A DNA stretch of 64,000 bases from Dasypus novemcinctus (GCF_030445035.2 NC_080678.1:59721087-59785086); one strand, 5' to 3'. Shown: positions 48,301-62,180, counted from the stretch's first letter. Numbers and translations: made by a program. The notes: generated by a model from the sequence alone, not told the origin.

Positions 48301-51245
48301 GAATAAAAAAGGAAGCTTCTGACTGAATATTTTATGGAAGTTTATTTTTTCACTTAATCCACATGCTCTTATATAGATCTGATTTTTTTCTGTATTTAGA
48401 AAATCTGTTAAATTTGCTTAATAAGGTGATAGATTTCTAGAATTTGTTCTCTCATTTAGAATTTAATACTTTTGTCCTCTTTTCAGTGAAAAGTTGCAAA
48501 ATAGTGTCAATGTACTCAGGTAGTTGGGTGAAAACAAATAATAGCAAGCAAAAATAATCAGGAAATGGCTCCATTTATATATTTTCTGCATTCTTTTTGC
48601 CAGTCGCATTCCTGGGCAGTTTAAATGCCTCAAGGCAGATCTTGACACCATGCAGAGCAGGTGCTAAGGAGACTGGTAGTAGTATCCTCATTTTGACCAA
48701 GCAGAGACTGCCCTTAGAGAGGTCTAGAATTTGCCCAAATCCACCAACCTGATTAGTTTTTAGAAATAAAGAAGATGAGAACAGTAGCAAGTTGGGCAGT
48801 TGTCTAGTAGGAGGAGCAGCTGGAATTCTTCAGGTAGAGAATGGAGTGGTGATTAGTTTTCTGCACTAGGGACATTAGAAGATCTCTAAGTCCCAGAATC
48901 TCCTTCCACACATTTCTACACACATGCGCACAATTAACTATATAATAGCTAGCGTAGAAAAGCTTTTAGATGGAATAGAGAGATAATGGAGGAGTAATTC
49001 ATTTCCTATCATAGGTGAGGTAGAAACTGACTCAGACTTTCAGGGCACTTTCCCTAAGTCAAGTGTAGGCCTCCTCTTAACACTCATTCCCATCTCCAGG
49101 TCTCCCTTCTAAGAAAAATGAATGTTTGCAGAATATGGGAAACAGGGTCAAAGAAGCATTTGATACTGGGTTTTAACTGCAGATGAAAGCCAAAAAAAAC
49201 AATTTTAGCAGCAGACTACGGCAGGAAAAGTAGTGTGATAAAGGTAAGGCAGATGGTTTAATCAAAATATGAAACTGACAAAAGTAAATTCCATAGAGGA
49301 ATAGGTTTTATCTTAGAGCTTTTACAGGTAATGGCTGTTAACACTATCTACTGTTTCTTTCTATTCAATTATATATTTTTTAATACACTGCACTGTGCTT
49401 GATTAAGGAGTAAAGTTCTCTGTTTTTAATCTTGATAACTTTTACAGGTACATTAAATAATAGATTTTGTCCCATACATTTCTTTTGATCCTTGTCTTGC
49501 TGATATCCTCACATGCCTTTTATTCTCTTTTTTCCTAACAAAGGAGGCAGAGATTCAACATTGATTTCCCAATAATTACTTATTAAAAATTGATTAAGGC
49601 AATATTTTTATCCCATCAAGGCCTGGAATCATTAATGTCATCAACCTGTACATTCAAACAATTTTTCAGGATTATTTATGCATTTTATCTAATTGTTTTA
49701 TTTTTATTTTTATTTTTATTTTGTTTTTTATCAGCCTGGTTGGGAGGTAAGGACAGGTTTAATCAAGATGAGAATATGCAAATAAAGATAGGTCAATATC
49801 TTGCCCATCAAGAGGTACAGTACTATGCTTTTTTGAATTATATACCAAAGCTCTGACTTGCCAGCAGGTCAATGGAATTCAGAACAGTTAATAATTAAGT
49901 GGGAGAGGGAAGGGTTAGCAAAATCAAACACTTGTGATTGTGTGCACAAAACAGTTAACCAAAGGGTAAATGTTTGTGGAGTAGTAAATAGTGAGATAGA
50001 ATTTATTTTCATATAATTTACTTTTCATGTGGAGCAGACTTTGCATAAATATGGCATGTGTTAAGATCCAGGATTGGATCCTCTGCTGCTCTTTAGTCAG
50101 ATAAAGTGCTCTTTCTATTTGAATAGGAAAAAACTTCAGTCAATATATATGTTACAATAGCTTCACCATTTGTAAAGTCACTATTATTTTTTAGAAATGA
50201 ATCAGAAAAGTTTACAGTTTTCTTGGCTACCTAGAGCAAATAAGTTTACATCGAGAATTAAAAGTAAGAATTCTCTTACTTTTAAAAAATGTAGTAGAAA
50301 GGTGCGGGTTTCCAAAACCATCATGCATACCATACTCTTTTTCTACAGTTGAAAATGGACCTAATCTTTAGCTGATATGAGATTATGTAGGATTTAAATA
50401 TATTGCACAATGAAGATTAAAGGCTAAACATGGAACTCCAGAAGCCAGTCCTTGCCTTCATTTACTGCAAATTCCTTCCATGACCCTGGCTTCTCCAAGA
50501 CAGTATTATAATTACTGAAGAGCTAAAGGAAGCAATATCTGTAATAAGAAGAACGTTAGTTAGCATAGTGTGGCGATTAAGCTAATTCATCTGTTATCCA
50601 GATAAAACCTTATGTAACTACTAATAATCAGCCAAATCTGAATTCTTTGCTAACTGTATCTTTTTCTCCACCAATGACAGGGAAATCATAAAATTTTCCT
50701 TCTCTCCTCCATCATCCCCTAAAATGTGTGTTCTTTCTGTTGTTGAGCCAAGATGCATTGAATTTATCATTTTGAAGAAGGCATTACTTGCTCAGCTCCT
50801 CTGTCTTGGCCACCGTCTTTGTTATCATCTACATCTTTTAAACACACAACATCCCTTTCTTCCTCCTTATCCAGCTGTCACCAAATCCTTTTACTTCTTG
50901 CTGCAGCAGTCTCTCAATCCTATCTTGTCTAGAGTTTCTCTTGCCAAAGCCCATATGCTGATTAGGTTTTCTCTTAATGTTTTCTTTTGTTTGTTGTAAA
51001 CTTCTCCATTCTCCTCTCCCTGTTTGCCACCTTACTGCTGGAATCATCTTTTGTGCCTGCATTTTCTATTAAAGCATTTAAAAATTTCCCCCCTTACTAA
51101 TGAAGTTAAAAGTTTCTTTCTAACAAGTGTCCTGCTATTCTTAGGAGACAGTGATAGAGATGTGTGTTTGGTCTACCACATTTTTATCTTCTTCCTAATG
51201 CCCTAGAAAGGCTGTTATATAAGGGAAAATATATACCAGCATGTA
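48301..51245. other. Intergenic, no recognised feature
   Basis: AT-rich. A (TTTTA)n tract lies at 49695-49722. 50745-51090 looks like an ancient repeat but could not be assigned. Confidence 0.3.
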
Positions 51246-51249
51246 AAAA

Positions 51250-51400
51250 ACCATAATATTAATAGTACTTACATTCACTGATTTCTACTATACACCACTT
51301 TATATGAGCAATTCTGTTTAATCCTGTCAACAGTTCAGGTAATAAACATTACCCCCATGTTTCAGCTGAAGGAACTGAGAGCAGCTAATTCCAACCAAGT
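51250..51400 (-). repeat. MIR SINE fragment, minus strand
   Basis: GCAATTCTGTTTAATCCTGT, ACCCCCATGTTTCAGCTGAA and GGAACTGAGAGCAG. Confidence 0.5.
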
Positions 51401-51715
51401 CTCCCATTTTTAGCTTCTAATTGTTTAACTTCCTCATCTTCCTAGTTGGATAAATCTTTCTGTACTGGCTCAAATCTCTCCCCAAGATTTCCCAACAAAA
51501 TTGAGTGGACCTGAAATGATTCCTAGCTTGGGTTCCTAGCTCAAGAATGATTGTTTAGATCCCCTTCAGCCAAGCTCTGGGCTTGAACTAAGGGTGAATT
51601 ACCATTGCTGTCATTCTCAGCTAGATATTAAACATGAGACTTTGCCTCCTCTTCATTAGTACAGACTAATTGTTTTCTTAAATTTATTTATTTTTTAGTT
51701 TGTTTTGTTGTTGCT

Positions 51716-52219
51716 TGTATTAGTCAGCCAGAGGGGTGCTGATGTAAAATACCAGAAATTGGTTGGTTTTTATAAAGGATATTTATTTGGGGTAGAAGCT
51801 TTCAGATACCAGACCATAAGCATAAGTTACTTCCCTCACCAAAGTCTATTTTCACATATTGGAGCAAGATGGCTGCTGACATCTGTGACGGTTCAGGCTT
51901 CCTGGATTCCTCCCTTCCAGAGTCTTGCTTCTCTTTCCTCTGTGAGCTTACTTCCTGGGGCTCCATCTTAAGGCTTCAGCAGCAAACTCCAGCATCAGAA
52001 TCTCTCAGCTCTGTCCTTTGCCATGCCTTTCATCTGTGAGTCCTCACCCACCAAAGGGTGGGGACTCAATGCCCTACTGGCACAAGAGGTTTACATAATT
52101 ACTTAATCAAGTAAACCTATGAATTCAATATAATCTAATATGCCCAGAGGAAAAGACCAGTTTACAAACATAATCCAACATTTCTTTTTGGAATTTATCA
52201 ATAATATCAAATTGCTACA
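51716..52219 (-). mobile_element. ERVL-like solo LTR, same family, minus strand (copy 3)
   Basis: 504 bp from TGTATTAGTCAGCCAGAGGG to AATATCAAATTGCTACA, with proper TG..CA ends. Near-matching flanks TTGCT/TTGTT. Best-preserved of the three copies. Confidence 0.8.
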
Positions 52220-52484
52220 TTGTTGTTCTCTTAAATTTAAAGGCAGGGGCTGGGTTTTTCCTGATAAAGACATTTCTAGAAGAAGCCAGAGAAGAATTTG
52301 AGAAGTCTGAAACAGTAGGTCCAGAGAGCATCCCTGGCAAGAAGGGAATTAATGGGCCACTGAAACATGGTAGAAGTCTAAGACTGACAAAGTCCTAACT
52401 ACTAAAAGTTAGGAGAGGGCTGGAGGATCCCCTCATGTCCCATGATCCCTATCTAGAAGCCCTCTCTTTTTACTTTTCCATCCT

Positions 52485-52720
52485 CACTTATGAATTTGAC
52501 CATTTACTGAGCCCAGTGTTATACAATCATTTTCATTTAGTCTTTACACTAGTTACATGAATTTGATGCTATTTCCCATTGTAGCATATGTAATAGGTAA
52601 ATCTTAGATAGGTTAAATGATTTGCCCAAAATTACTTATTAGTAATAGGTAAATGAGGGATATTTTGATCCCAAATCTCTTAGATCTCAAAAGTTAGGGT
52701 TCTCAGCTGTTACCTTAAAA
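52485..52720 (-). repeat. MIR SINE, minus strand
   Basis: CCATTTACTGAGCCCAGTGT, TTAAATGATTTGCCCAAAAT, TATTTTGATCCCAAATCTCT: reverse MIR order. Confidence 0.65.
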
Positions 52721-53798
52721 GGCATTTTCCAAATGCTGCTATATGTCTACTATGTGTCACTGAGGATAAGAGGAAGAATTAGAGGCTATACTGTGACCTG
52801 GGTAATCTATAAACAATGAATAGGAGTAGACAGGAAGAGAAAGAATAATTATGCAGTAAGGAGTTATTACAGAGAAATGAGTCCAGGGTTCTAACTCTAT
52901 TGGGTGATGGTAAAAGCCATTTTTGTCTTGTACACTGTCCCCCAACCTCATTCCCCAAAAGTATATGGGTCAAAGCATTTTTTTCTGGGAGATGATCTAA
53001 GTCTATTCACATACACACAAAAATGATCAGGCATTGAGAGTGATAGTCAATGCTGGAAGGGAAGTGAAGAGAGATTAGGAATTACAGTAGGTAGTGTTCA
53101 TCTACCTAATATGTTAAGTAAGGATTGTAAAGAATTTCTTAAAAAACCAATAATGCATTTTGAACAATTCTCTTTCCAGAACAACAAGTAAATAAAACCT
53201 CACGTCTGTGTATATGAGGAAGCAGAGAAGGTACACCATTGATTATGAGGGGCTAGGATTGGTGGTAGGAGTGGTGTTAAAGATCAGCGTTGTGTTTGTA
53301 CACCTCTGTTGTGTATTATTTCACTTGCTACACCAATCATAGGCTCCCTTGATAAACTGAAAAATAGCAAATGGAAATGATTTTAAAAAGTGAAATAAAC
53401 CCTACTGTATCAGATTTGTAAAACTTTGGTATAGGGGAAAAAAGTGAGAATGGGCTTTTCTTCTCCTTTTTTAAGTTCATCTTTTCTAATCAAACCTTCA
53501 GATGAAGGTTCAGATGAAGGTCTGTGTGTGAATATGTGTGTGTGCATGTGTGCATGTCTTTAAGGAAAGATATACATTTAAATGGCTGACAAGTTGTTAT
53601 GGGCCCTTATATCAGGATATCAGTAACAAGGCCATTGAAATTTTAGTGTGAAAATTCAAGGTAGGACCCAGTAGTGTAGAAAAGTGCTCCTATTCAGATT
53701 TAATCAGAATAACAACAAAAATTTACATTCTCAAAGTATTTCTCACCCTTAGAAACTTGTCCTTATCTCTTTTTTCCCTTCACAATCTTGATTTTATG
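52721..53798. other. Intergenic, no recognised feature
   Basis: Unassigned. A short imperfect TG tract lies near 53523-53556. Confidence 0.35.
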
Positions 53799-53811
53799 CT
53801 AATACCATTTT

Positions 53812-54194
53812 TTTTTTTAGATTTATTTTATTTATTTCTCTCCCTTCCCCCCATTGTCTGCTCTCTGTGTCCACCTGTACTTTTGTCAGGTGGCACTGGG
53901 AATCTGTGCTCTCTTTTTGTTGCGTCATCTTGCTGTGTCAGCTCTCCATGTGTGTGGTGCCACTCCTGGGCGGGCTGTGTTTTCCGTGCAGGGCAGCTTT
54001 CTTTGTGGGGCACACTCCTTGTGTGTGGGGCACCCCTATGTGGGGGCACCCCTGCGTGGCAGGGCACTCCTTACGTGTGGCAGCACTGCACATGGGCCAA
54101 CTCACCACACGGGCCAGGAGGCCCTGGGTATTGAACCCTGGACCTCCTATATGGTAGGTGGGCACTCTATCAGCTGAACCATGTCCACTTTCCA
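53812..54194 (-). mobile_element. DAS SINE, minus strand
   Basis: T-run and AGATTTATTTTATTTATTTC at the left; reversed head TCAGCTGAACCATGTCCACT and GGTATTGAACCCTGG at the right. Target duplication CTAATA(C/G)CATTTT at 53799-53811 and 54195-54207. Over 80 percent like the copy at 47500-47955 by eye. Confidence 0.9.
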
Positions 54195-54207
54195 CTAATA
54201 GCATTTT

Positions 54208-56539
54208 GAGTGTTCATACTTGTATATGAGCTTTCTGTGAAGTAAGCCAAGCTGTGTTCAGAATGGCCCCCCCAAAATAAGGTGTGCTTTTCAAATGTGA
54301 AGTGAATTTTCCTATTCAAATGCAAAGATGTTTTTTCAATTGTGAAACTAGATCCTGTTAATTTCTAATGATACCCCTTTTCCTACAGGACATACCATTC
54401 AAATATCTGTCAGAGGAGATAACTCTGTATTGATAGCTAGAAGTAGTCAAGAAAGAAGGGCTCAATCCATAGCATTTGTAATCCATTATCTGAGTGATTA
54501 TTTGGTTCCCAGAGGCAAGGAACTTTCTTATGTTATTCCATGCTGCCATACTAGTCATTAGGAACAGTGCTTGGCACATGCCAGGCCCTTAACAAATGTT
54601 TGTTGAAGAAAGGAACCAGTCCCACTCAACCAGACCAGGCAGAGGACAGGAGAGAAATGTAAGGAGAGTTTGAATGAACAAATGGGTGAGGGCTGGACAA
54701 GCAGGAGAGGCGGTGGTACCGGGGAAGGAATGACCGAAAAGGGCTGTGGAGGAAAGAACCTGGGCATTCATCTCCATTTGGATGCTAAACGCCAAATCCC
54801 TGACTCAACAGCTTGTGATTTAATTTGAAGCCCAGTAGGGTAGTAGTGATCTTCTTTGTAATGACAGCAAATAGAACAAAGAAGGGGCAATGTCTAAGGC
54901 AGGCAAAGCAAAAGCATTTCACAAGTGCACCTGGGAAATAAACTGGAAACAAATGTGTCTTTGAAATCCTGGAGAAATCACCACACACCACTTTTACCTA
55001 AATTGACTGTGGCAAAGTGGTCTCACTAAGAGACAAGACATTTGTAAGAAGTTAGCTGGTTCTAGTAAGAGGTGAATGTGAATCTCCATGTGGAAAACAC
55101 ACTTGCTGAATTTTATTTGTCTTATTGTTTCTTTACCTGTGTTATATTGGAAGGAGCTTAAGAAGCTACGCTAGATGCTGTCTGTCAAGATCCATATAAT
55201 CTTGCAGGTCTGCAATTTATTAGTTATGGAATAGTCTAGGTTATCATCTGTTTTCTAGGCTTTCTCCACATCTATTTCCCTAATAATAACTATGAATTTG
55301 AAACCTTGGCAACTTTTTTCCCACTTTCTTTTGCCTCTATCTCTAATGGTTTTAATATCAGCATCCCAAATACTGATCCTAATAAGTTTAGTTCCTGGTA
55401 TCTGCTAATCCCCTGCTCTGCATTTTTGGGTTGTTTGTTTTTTTGCCCCCAGTTTACTCCTGGGAAGAATTAAAAGTGATGTTGCTTGTCTGGGTTGATA
55501 TCCTAAACAAAACACCTTTTAGGAGCATAATACATCTTATCCTTTTCTTCAAAACCCTGTCTAATTTTAACATGTAGGAATTAGATAGCCTTTTTTTTAT
55601 TGCCTTCTCTCTAGTTACAAGTGTGAGACAGAAATATAAATTGGAACATAAATCTTAAAACAAGAAACCTTTATATAGGACCAATTTTACCTTTTTGTAA
55701 TCTCTCACAGCTGAATATGTATCATCTAAATTTGATTTCTTTTTTCTTAAAGTCATCTCCCAGAAGCATCAGTTCAGTATATCCCATACAGGGCCTCCAA
55801 ATGTAAATTTTCAGTAGTAAGAGTAATTTTATAGTCATCAGTTTGCTTGTGAATCAGAAACATACACACTGCTCTATGACTAGGCCAAGAACTAGAATAT
55901 TCCAGATCTAGGGAAGTGACGAGGGAGAAGACTATATTCTGACCCATGTATTTTCGGTAACTGTGAAAAAGCCTTCCCCACAAGGCACGTGGAATTCCAT
56001 GAACAAGCTGTTTCTTTATTTTTATTCTTTTTTCTTTTTTTAACAAGCAGTTTTAATTGAACACTTCCATAGAAGGAAATATCTCTGTTCTGATGAAAAG
56101 AAAAAGGTAAATATTACTCACTAAAGAATATAAAGGTACTTAAGAGTTTCCTTAGCATATCTAACATTAGCTTTCCTTTTGCTACATAAGAGTAGGTAGA
56201 TATTAAAATAATTTCTAAAAGAGATACCTACAGAAGTAAAATATGTTTGTTGAAAATAAATGATAAAAAATATGATAAACACCACCCTCTCCCCTCCTCC
56301 TACTACAACCTCTTCTATTTCCAGAGTGCAACAATTTGGTGTTTGTCTGGCATGAGGAAATTTTACTTGGAAGGAAGAGTAGGTATTATAAGAGAAATAT
56401 GAAACAAACTAAATACAAAAAGTTGAGTTATTATTAAGCTACCTGCTTTTTTGTGGTGCAAAGCCTGCTTATAAAACAGTAATAAAGCTGAATATGTATA
56501 TACACATTATTTTCTTCCTCTACCCTCCTAAGGATCAGG
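54208..56539. other. Intergenic, mostly unassigned
   Basis: 54555-54605 has an L2/MIR 3' end-like tail (CAGTGCTTGGCACATGCCAG, TTTGTTGAAG). The rest has no recognised feature. Confidence 0.3.
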
Positions 56540-56855
56540 TTACTCCAAATTATCAAGACTCAGAACTGTAGAGCCATCCTTGACTACCCTTCTGCTCATA
56601 TCTTAGACATCCAATAACTTGTGATGGCTCACCAATTCTACCTCCTTGGACAATTCTCCTCTCTGACCTATCTTCTTTGTTCCCTTTGCTAGGACCCTGG
56701 CTCAGGACTCTAGTCGTCTTGCTTGGGCAGCTATGAGAGCTTTCACAGGTCTCCATGCCTCTGGTTTGCCCATACTCCCTTAAACGCTGTATATTACTAC
56801 CAGATTAACTTTCCTGGAACACAGTTTTGCTCTGTTATTCTTTTTCTCATAAACT
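56540..56855 (+). mobile_element. Possible L2 relic
   Basis: GAGCCATCCTTGACTACCCT, AGACATCCAATAAC, TTCTACCTCCTTGGACAATT and ACCAGATTAACTTTCCTGG follow the L2 mid-3' order but are very diverged. Confidence 0.4.
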
Positions 56856-56862
56856 CTTAACG

Positions 56863-58223
56863 TTTTTTTTTTTTTTTGTGGGGGGGGGGAGGTATAAAAT
56901 ACGTACAATAAAATTCAGTTGTTTTAAGTGTACACTTCAATAAGTTTCAGTCATTTACAGAGTTGTGTAACCATCCGGCAATCCAGTTTTGGAACACTCC
57001 CATAACCCCTAAATGATTCCTCATGCATGTTTGTATTCAATCCCCACTCTCTTTCCTGTATTTTTTTTCCAATCCCTCTCCAGCGTTTAGTCCCCACTCC
57101 CTCTTTTGGTAACCCCTGCTCTACAGTCTGTCTCTGAAGATTTGCCTTTTCTGGGTATTTCTTATAAATGAAATAATGGAATATGTGGTCTGACTTCTTT
57201 CATTTAGCATACTATTTTTGAGATTTATTTATGTTGTAGACTATAGAACAGTTCATTTCTTCTTACGCTGAGTAGTACTCCATTGAATCAATATATCATG
57301 TTTTGTTTATCCATTTAAAACACGTTTGGATTGTTTTCAGTTTGGGGCTATTATGAATAATGTTGCTGTGAAAATACATTTTACAAATTTTTGTGTGGAC
57401 ATATTTTAATTTCTTGTGAATATATACCTAGGAGTAGAATTGCTGGATCATGTGGTAATTTTATGTTTAATAGCAGACAGTTTTCCAAAGTGGCTGTACC
57501 ATTTTAGATTTGTTCCAGCAATGTAGGGGAGTTCCGGTTTCTCCACATCTTCACCAATGCTTGTTATTATGTGTCTTTTTTATTACAACCATTCTAATGG
57601 TTGTGAAGTACTGTCTCCTTGTGGTTTTAACTTACTTTTCTATAATTATTGAGGGCAAGCATTTTTCTTCTGCTTATTTGCCATTCATATATCTTCTTTG
57701 GAGAAATTTCTTTTCAAACTTTTTGCCAGTTTAAAAAAAAAGGATTATTTGTATTCTTATTATTGTGTGGTCAGAACTCATTATTTATTCTGGATACAAA
57801 TCCTGTATTGGATTTATGACTCTGCAAATATTTTCCCCCATTCTGTGTCTTATCTTTATTTTTCTTAATGATTTTTTAACTTCAAATTTTGAAGTTTTTA
57901 ATTTTTACCAATTTATCCACGTTTTTATGTATCATACTTTTTATTTGTTATAGAGGAAGTCTGCCTCATCCAAAGTTATGAAAAAATCTTCCTATGTTTT
58001 CTTCTAGAAGATTTATAGATTTAGCTTTTGCATATAGTATATCTTTGATCCATTTTGATATTTTTTGTGTATGGAGTGAGGTAAAGGTCTATATTAATCT
58101 TTTTTGCGTGTGGACATCCAATTGTCTCAGCATCATTTGTTGAAAAGACTATCTTTTCCTTACAGAACTGCCTTGGAATCTTTGTTGAAAATAAATTGAC
58201 ATTCATAAACTTTTGGTGTTCCA
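56863..58223 (-). mobile_element. L1M-type LINE, 5'-truncated, minus strand
   Basis: T-run at 56863-56877, then antisense 3'UTR (GTACAATAAAATTCAGTTG, GTGTAACCATCCGGCAATCC) and ORF2 end (TAGTACTCCATTGAATCA, ATACCTAGGAGTAGAATTGC, TTCCAAAGTGGCTGTACC, TCTCCACATCTTCACCAATG). About 1.36 kb. Confidence 0.85.
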
Positions 58224-58436
58224 TACTGCCTGCTGAATCAATTCAACCTCTCCAGCCTGACATAAAGGTGCTCCCACCCATAACCTCAAGGATCCATCAC
58301 AACTTATTTACATCCAGTCTTATCTTTCACTATTTACTTTCCATTACTCTGTATAAGAACTTACCTAAAATAACTTGGTTTCTGGAGTGTAGTATACTCT
58401 CTAGATGAAGCTAGTTACTCACTTTACAGTATTGTT

Positions 58437-58682
58437 CTCCCTCACTCCTAAATGTTTAAATCCTACTCATTCATTCAACATCCAGCTTCAAAACTACCTC
58501 TCCTGAGAAGACTTCCTTCTAGTAGATGTGATCTTTTCCCCTCTCTATGCCCACGGATCTCAATCTGTCCCGTCTCTTGGAATATACGCTATTTTCTCTG
58601 TGTAATTGTTTCTGAAAATGCCTTATTTCCATTAACTGGTCCTCAATCACTATTTTTTTGGATGAGTGAATGAATGAATAGA
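58437..58682 (+). mobile_element. L2 LINE 3' end, plus strand
   Basis: CATTCAACATCCAGCTTCAA, CTCTCCTGAGAAGACTTCC, ATACGCTATTTTCTCTGTG and GATGAGTGAATGAATGAATA. Confidence 0.7.
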
Positions 58683-61600
58683 TATTATATATGGTAACTG
58701 CACTTGTAGTTTAAAAGTGAGCAGTTTGCTGAGAGAAAGAGAATGTACTATCTGAACCCAAATCCCAAGGTCTTTGCTTGTTTAAGCCACACAAAGACTC
58801 ACTAATTCTTCAACAGGACAGTTCAACCACCTTTTATCAAGAGAGTTACTGAGTCTGATTAAAATGTGTTTCCTTTTATCAGAAGGGAAAGACTCTTTGT
58901 CATCTGATGTTTTCCAAGGGCTTGGTGGCTGTTTTTGAACATAAAGATCAAAGAGTCTTGCTCTCTCCCCTCACCTCAACCAATTGTAAGATATTTTGAA
59001 AAGTTACATGTGAGGAATATTGTATTTGAATGTGAATTATTTGAATGTGAATCCTGCACATTATTCACAATTACTCATTTGACATTTTGAAACAGTGGCA
59101 AGACAAATGTCCTAGATTTACAGGTAGTTGTGAATGTTTCCATTGCCCAGTCAATATATTTTTTTCATAGCAACATTTGGAAGGTGGGTGCACTGACTCA
59201 CACCTTTCCACTAGAAACTGTTTACAAAGCTTATTTTTCTTTTTCTGGAAAACTCCTAATAAAGTTGGTAAAGAGTCAAGAAAAAAGTAGTTTTTTTTTT
59301 TTTTTTTTTTTTAACTTTTGACTTTTGGAAACACTGGATAGATAAGAGGACAAAATGACAACTAAACCCATTCCATTGTGACTTCAGGAATTTCCCAGTG
59401 CAGGAGGGTCTTTTCAAACGTGAGGTAGAAATTCAGGATAAAACAGGGAGATTTAAAGTAGGGTGATCTGGGGAGTGACAAAAAGATCAGAGTAGGTAGG
59501 GAAGGATTATAGAAGAAAGAAGAAAAGATGACATGGGGTGAAGAAGAGGGTAAAGTCTTCCTATGGATTATAAAAGCTTTAGGCAATTATCTGAACTTTC
59601 AAGGATATTATCTGAACTGCACATCTAAATTTGTGGAGGTTCCTTCATTGGAGCTAGTATTTGGTTAAAGTTTGTATGGTAAACTTGCTTTCTTGTGCCC
59701 TGAGTGGCTTACAAGTCCAAAAGTCAGTGAAATCTTCAAAGTAACTCTGTGTCCACCAAAGCAATTCCCAGGCCTGTTTACAACTTTTCCATCTGTTTCC
59801 TAGACTGTCTCCAAAGATGCAAACTTTGGACATTACATCTGTTGTTTGAACATGGAGCTCATTTTGTCAAAAGGAACAAGGTGCACACTAGTACCCAATT
59901 TTAATGAATACCTTCCTAAGAAAGAGTCTACCTTAGAAGAGAAAGGTTAACGAAGCAACTCGTAGACATGTCTGGGTTTGATAATTGAATACCTAAAGTG
60001 ACCTACAAAGATAATTCTTGGTTGCCAGAAAATTCATGAGAAGTATCATTTAGTTTTGCATATCTTAATGTGGCTCAGAATCTCAGACATTTCCAGGCAA
60101 AATTAAAAATGGAAATTCTCTGGTGAATTATGTTTGTAATTGAATTATACATTGCCATAAGCAATGCAAAAGGAGAATTTGACCGAGATCGGGAGACAGA
60201 AAAGGTGGCAAATTCAAATGAGCAGTGCAAAGCGCAAGGGCTTTACCTTGTGCTTTCTCTATGAAAGTGGTTGAGTTAGGATGTCATTGGCTTAGTTCGT
60301 TGGTGGCTATGTGTCAGAATTGAGCATGAAGGTTTTTAGATATCCTTTATCATATTCATATCATATCATATCATAACAGACATTTCTCGTTCCACAGTCA
60401 GATATTTTAGAATCCACAAAAAACCAAAGTCACTAGGAGGAAACTTCTTTGTAGTTACCTGATGAAACAATAGGAATCACACAACTTTCATTGAGCTGCT
60501 GGGGGTAAAGTGGATTGCTGGCCTTTTATCTTTTATCTCTGAAATTGGTCTCCCAGCAGTAGCTTTGTTAAATCTGACACATCTTGAATTTACCCTTTTT
60601 AAATTGCAAATTAGCAGCTAGTAGTTTTAACTTGGGCAACCAAACCACATTTCCACATTTTGAAGAGACTGTTTTTAATGAGCCTATTTTTAAGTACATT
60701 TTTAAAAATGTGACGTTTAGTTTTTAATAGCTTCAACTGGACATCTTCCATACACAGAATATGCATTTACAAAACAGAAATAAAAGATGAAAGGAATAGA
60801 TATGGAATATTTGTGATGTATGGAGACATATTTTGTAAAGAGCATTGAGAACAAGAAATGCGTTTATATTTTTAATATGTAGCTAATATATTTTTTAATA
60901 TTAGAAAACATTTGAAATAAGCAATAGGATGGGTCCATATCTTCATATTTTGTTCTCTTCGCTCCTAATGAAATATTAATTTTATTAAGTTTTTTTTGGT
61001 CTGGAAGATATACACTCACACACAATACTAAATTCGTTTTCTACAAAACCCCTCTCAGCCTTCTGATGTGGATTATTTCATATGAGGTCAACAGAACAAT
61101 TGTTAGGATTTCATTTTTACATTTTTATTTGCTTTATATTAGAAGATAATTGTTAGTCTCAATCAGCTTTAGAAATAGGTTGTTTTTGCAGAAGCTGATT
61201 TAACTTTCATGTATTGGTTGCATTTCCTTCCTCAGTTACTAATTACCGAAGATTAATGTTTTCAAACAAGGCTTTTTCTCTATATAATCCATCTCCCCTT
61301 CCTGCTTCAATCTAGCAGGAAGCATGCTGAAAGAGGTCATAATCCTTTTGTTTGCAACATTGTAATCTATGATACTGAGAATGTTTAGAGTATAATGACT
61401 GTAGTAAAAATCTTTGCAAATGAGTACAAAGTATAGATCATGAAATAAAGTAAGTTTCTCTGGTGGATGAATGAATTGAGATGGATGCTTTTCTTAGTGT
61501 GTTAAAGACTGGTCTTTCAAATGGAATAGAGAGATTTGAAGCTGACTGAAAAGAACATATACAGCAACACTCTACAATATTACATAATGTCTACCAAAGT

Positions 61601-61951
61601 GGGCTGGTGTCTCTTTATTATCCACTTCCTATCCTAAAAATCACAACAATTGTTTTAATTCTGGCTGATTGCTCAGTGCTCTTCCTGGGGTTGGCCACTG
61701 TGGAAGTTTTGCCTGCTTTACATATATATAGATATGGATCATTTATTCTATGTTTTATATACTTATATCTATAGTTTCATGATTTTGACATATTGGCATT
61801 TATTACGCAGCCTTCACAATTTTATGACAATCTGCAGACCTTGTGTAAAATTCAGTAGAATGATTCATTTTCAGTTGCCTACAAATTATTTATGTAAAGG
61901 CCCTAATTAAAACTTTTGGCATTGGTAACATTTAAACCTAATATATTCTGA
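58683..61951. other. Repeat-poor intergenic segment
   Basis: No interspersed repeat recognised across about 3.2 kb, apart from a T22-class run at 59291-59312 and a (CATAT)n stretch near 60352-60374. A TCF/LEF consensus AGATCAAAG lies at 58945-58953. Candidate conserved non-coding DNA, by absence of repeats only. Confidence 0.35.
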
Positions 61952-62180
61952 ACAGATGTGGCTCAAGCAGTTGAGCAACTGCTTTCCACACAGAAGGCCC
62001 AGGGTTCCATCCTTGGTGCCTCCTAAAAACCTAAAAACAAACAACAAGCAAACAAATGAAAAAAAGCCAACTCAGAAGAGCTAATGTGGCTCAGTGGTTG
62101 AACACTGGCTTCCCACATATGGTGTCCTGGGTTCCATCCCCTGCCCTGATACCTCAAAAAAAAAAAAAAAAAAAAAAAAG
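61952..62180 (+). mobile_element. DAS SINE, plus strand, two tRNA-like modules
   Basis: First module CAGATGTGGCTCAAGCAGTT with CAGGGTTCCATCC; second module CTAATGTGGCTCAGTGGTTG with CTGGGTTCCATCCCC; A-rich linker and an A22 tail (62157-62179). Same dimeric layout as the copy at 42218. Target duplication not clear. Confidence 0.85.

Noticed and set aside
61952-62180. Functional tRNA genes
   Set aside because: A- and B-box-like words belong to SINE heads; no complete cloverleaf or terminator context, and A tails follow.
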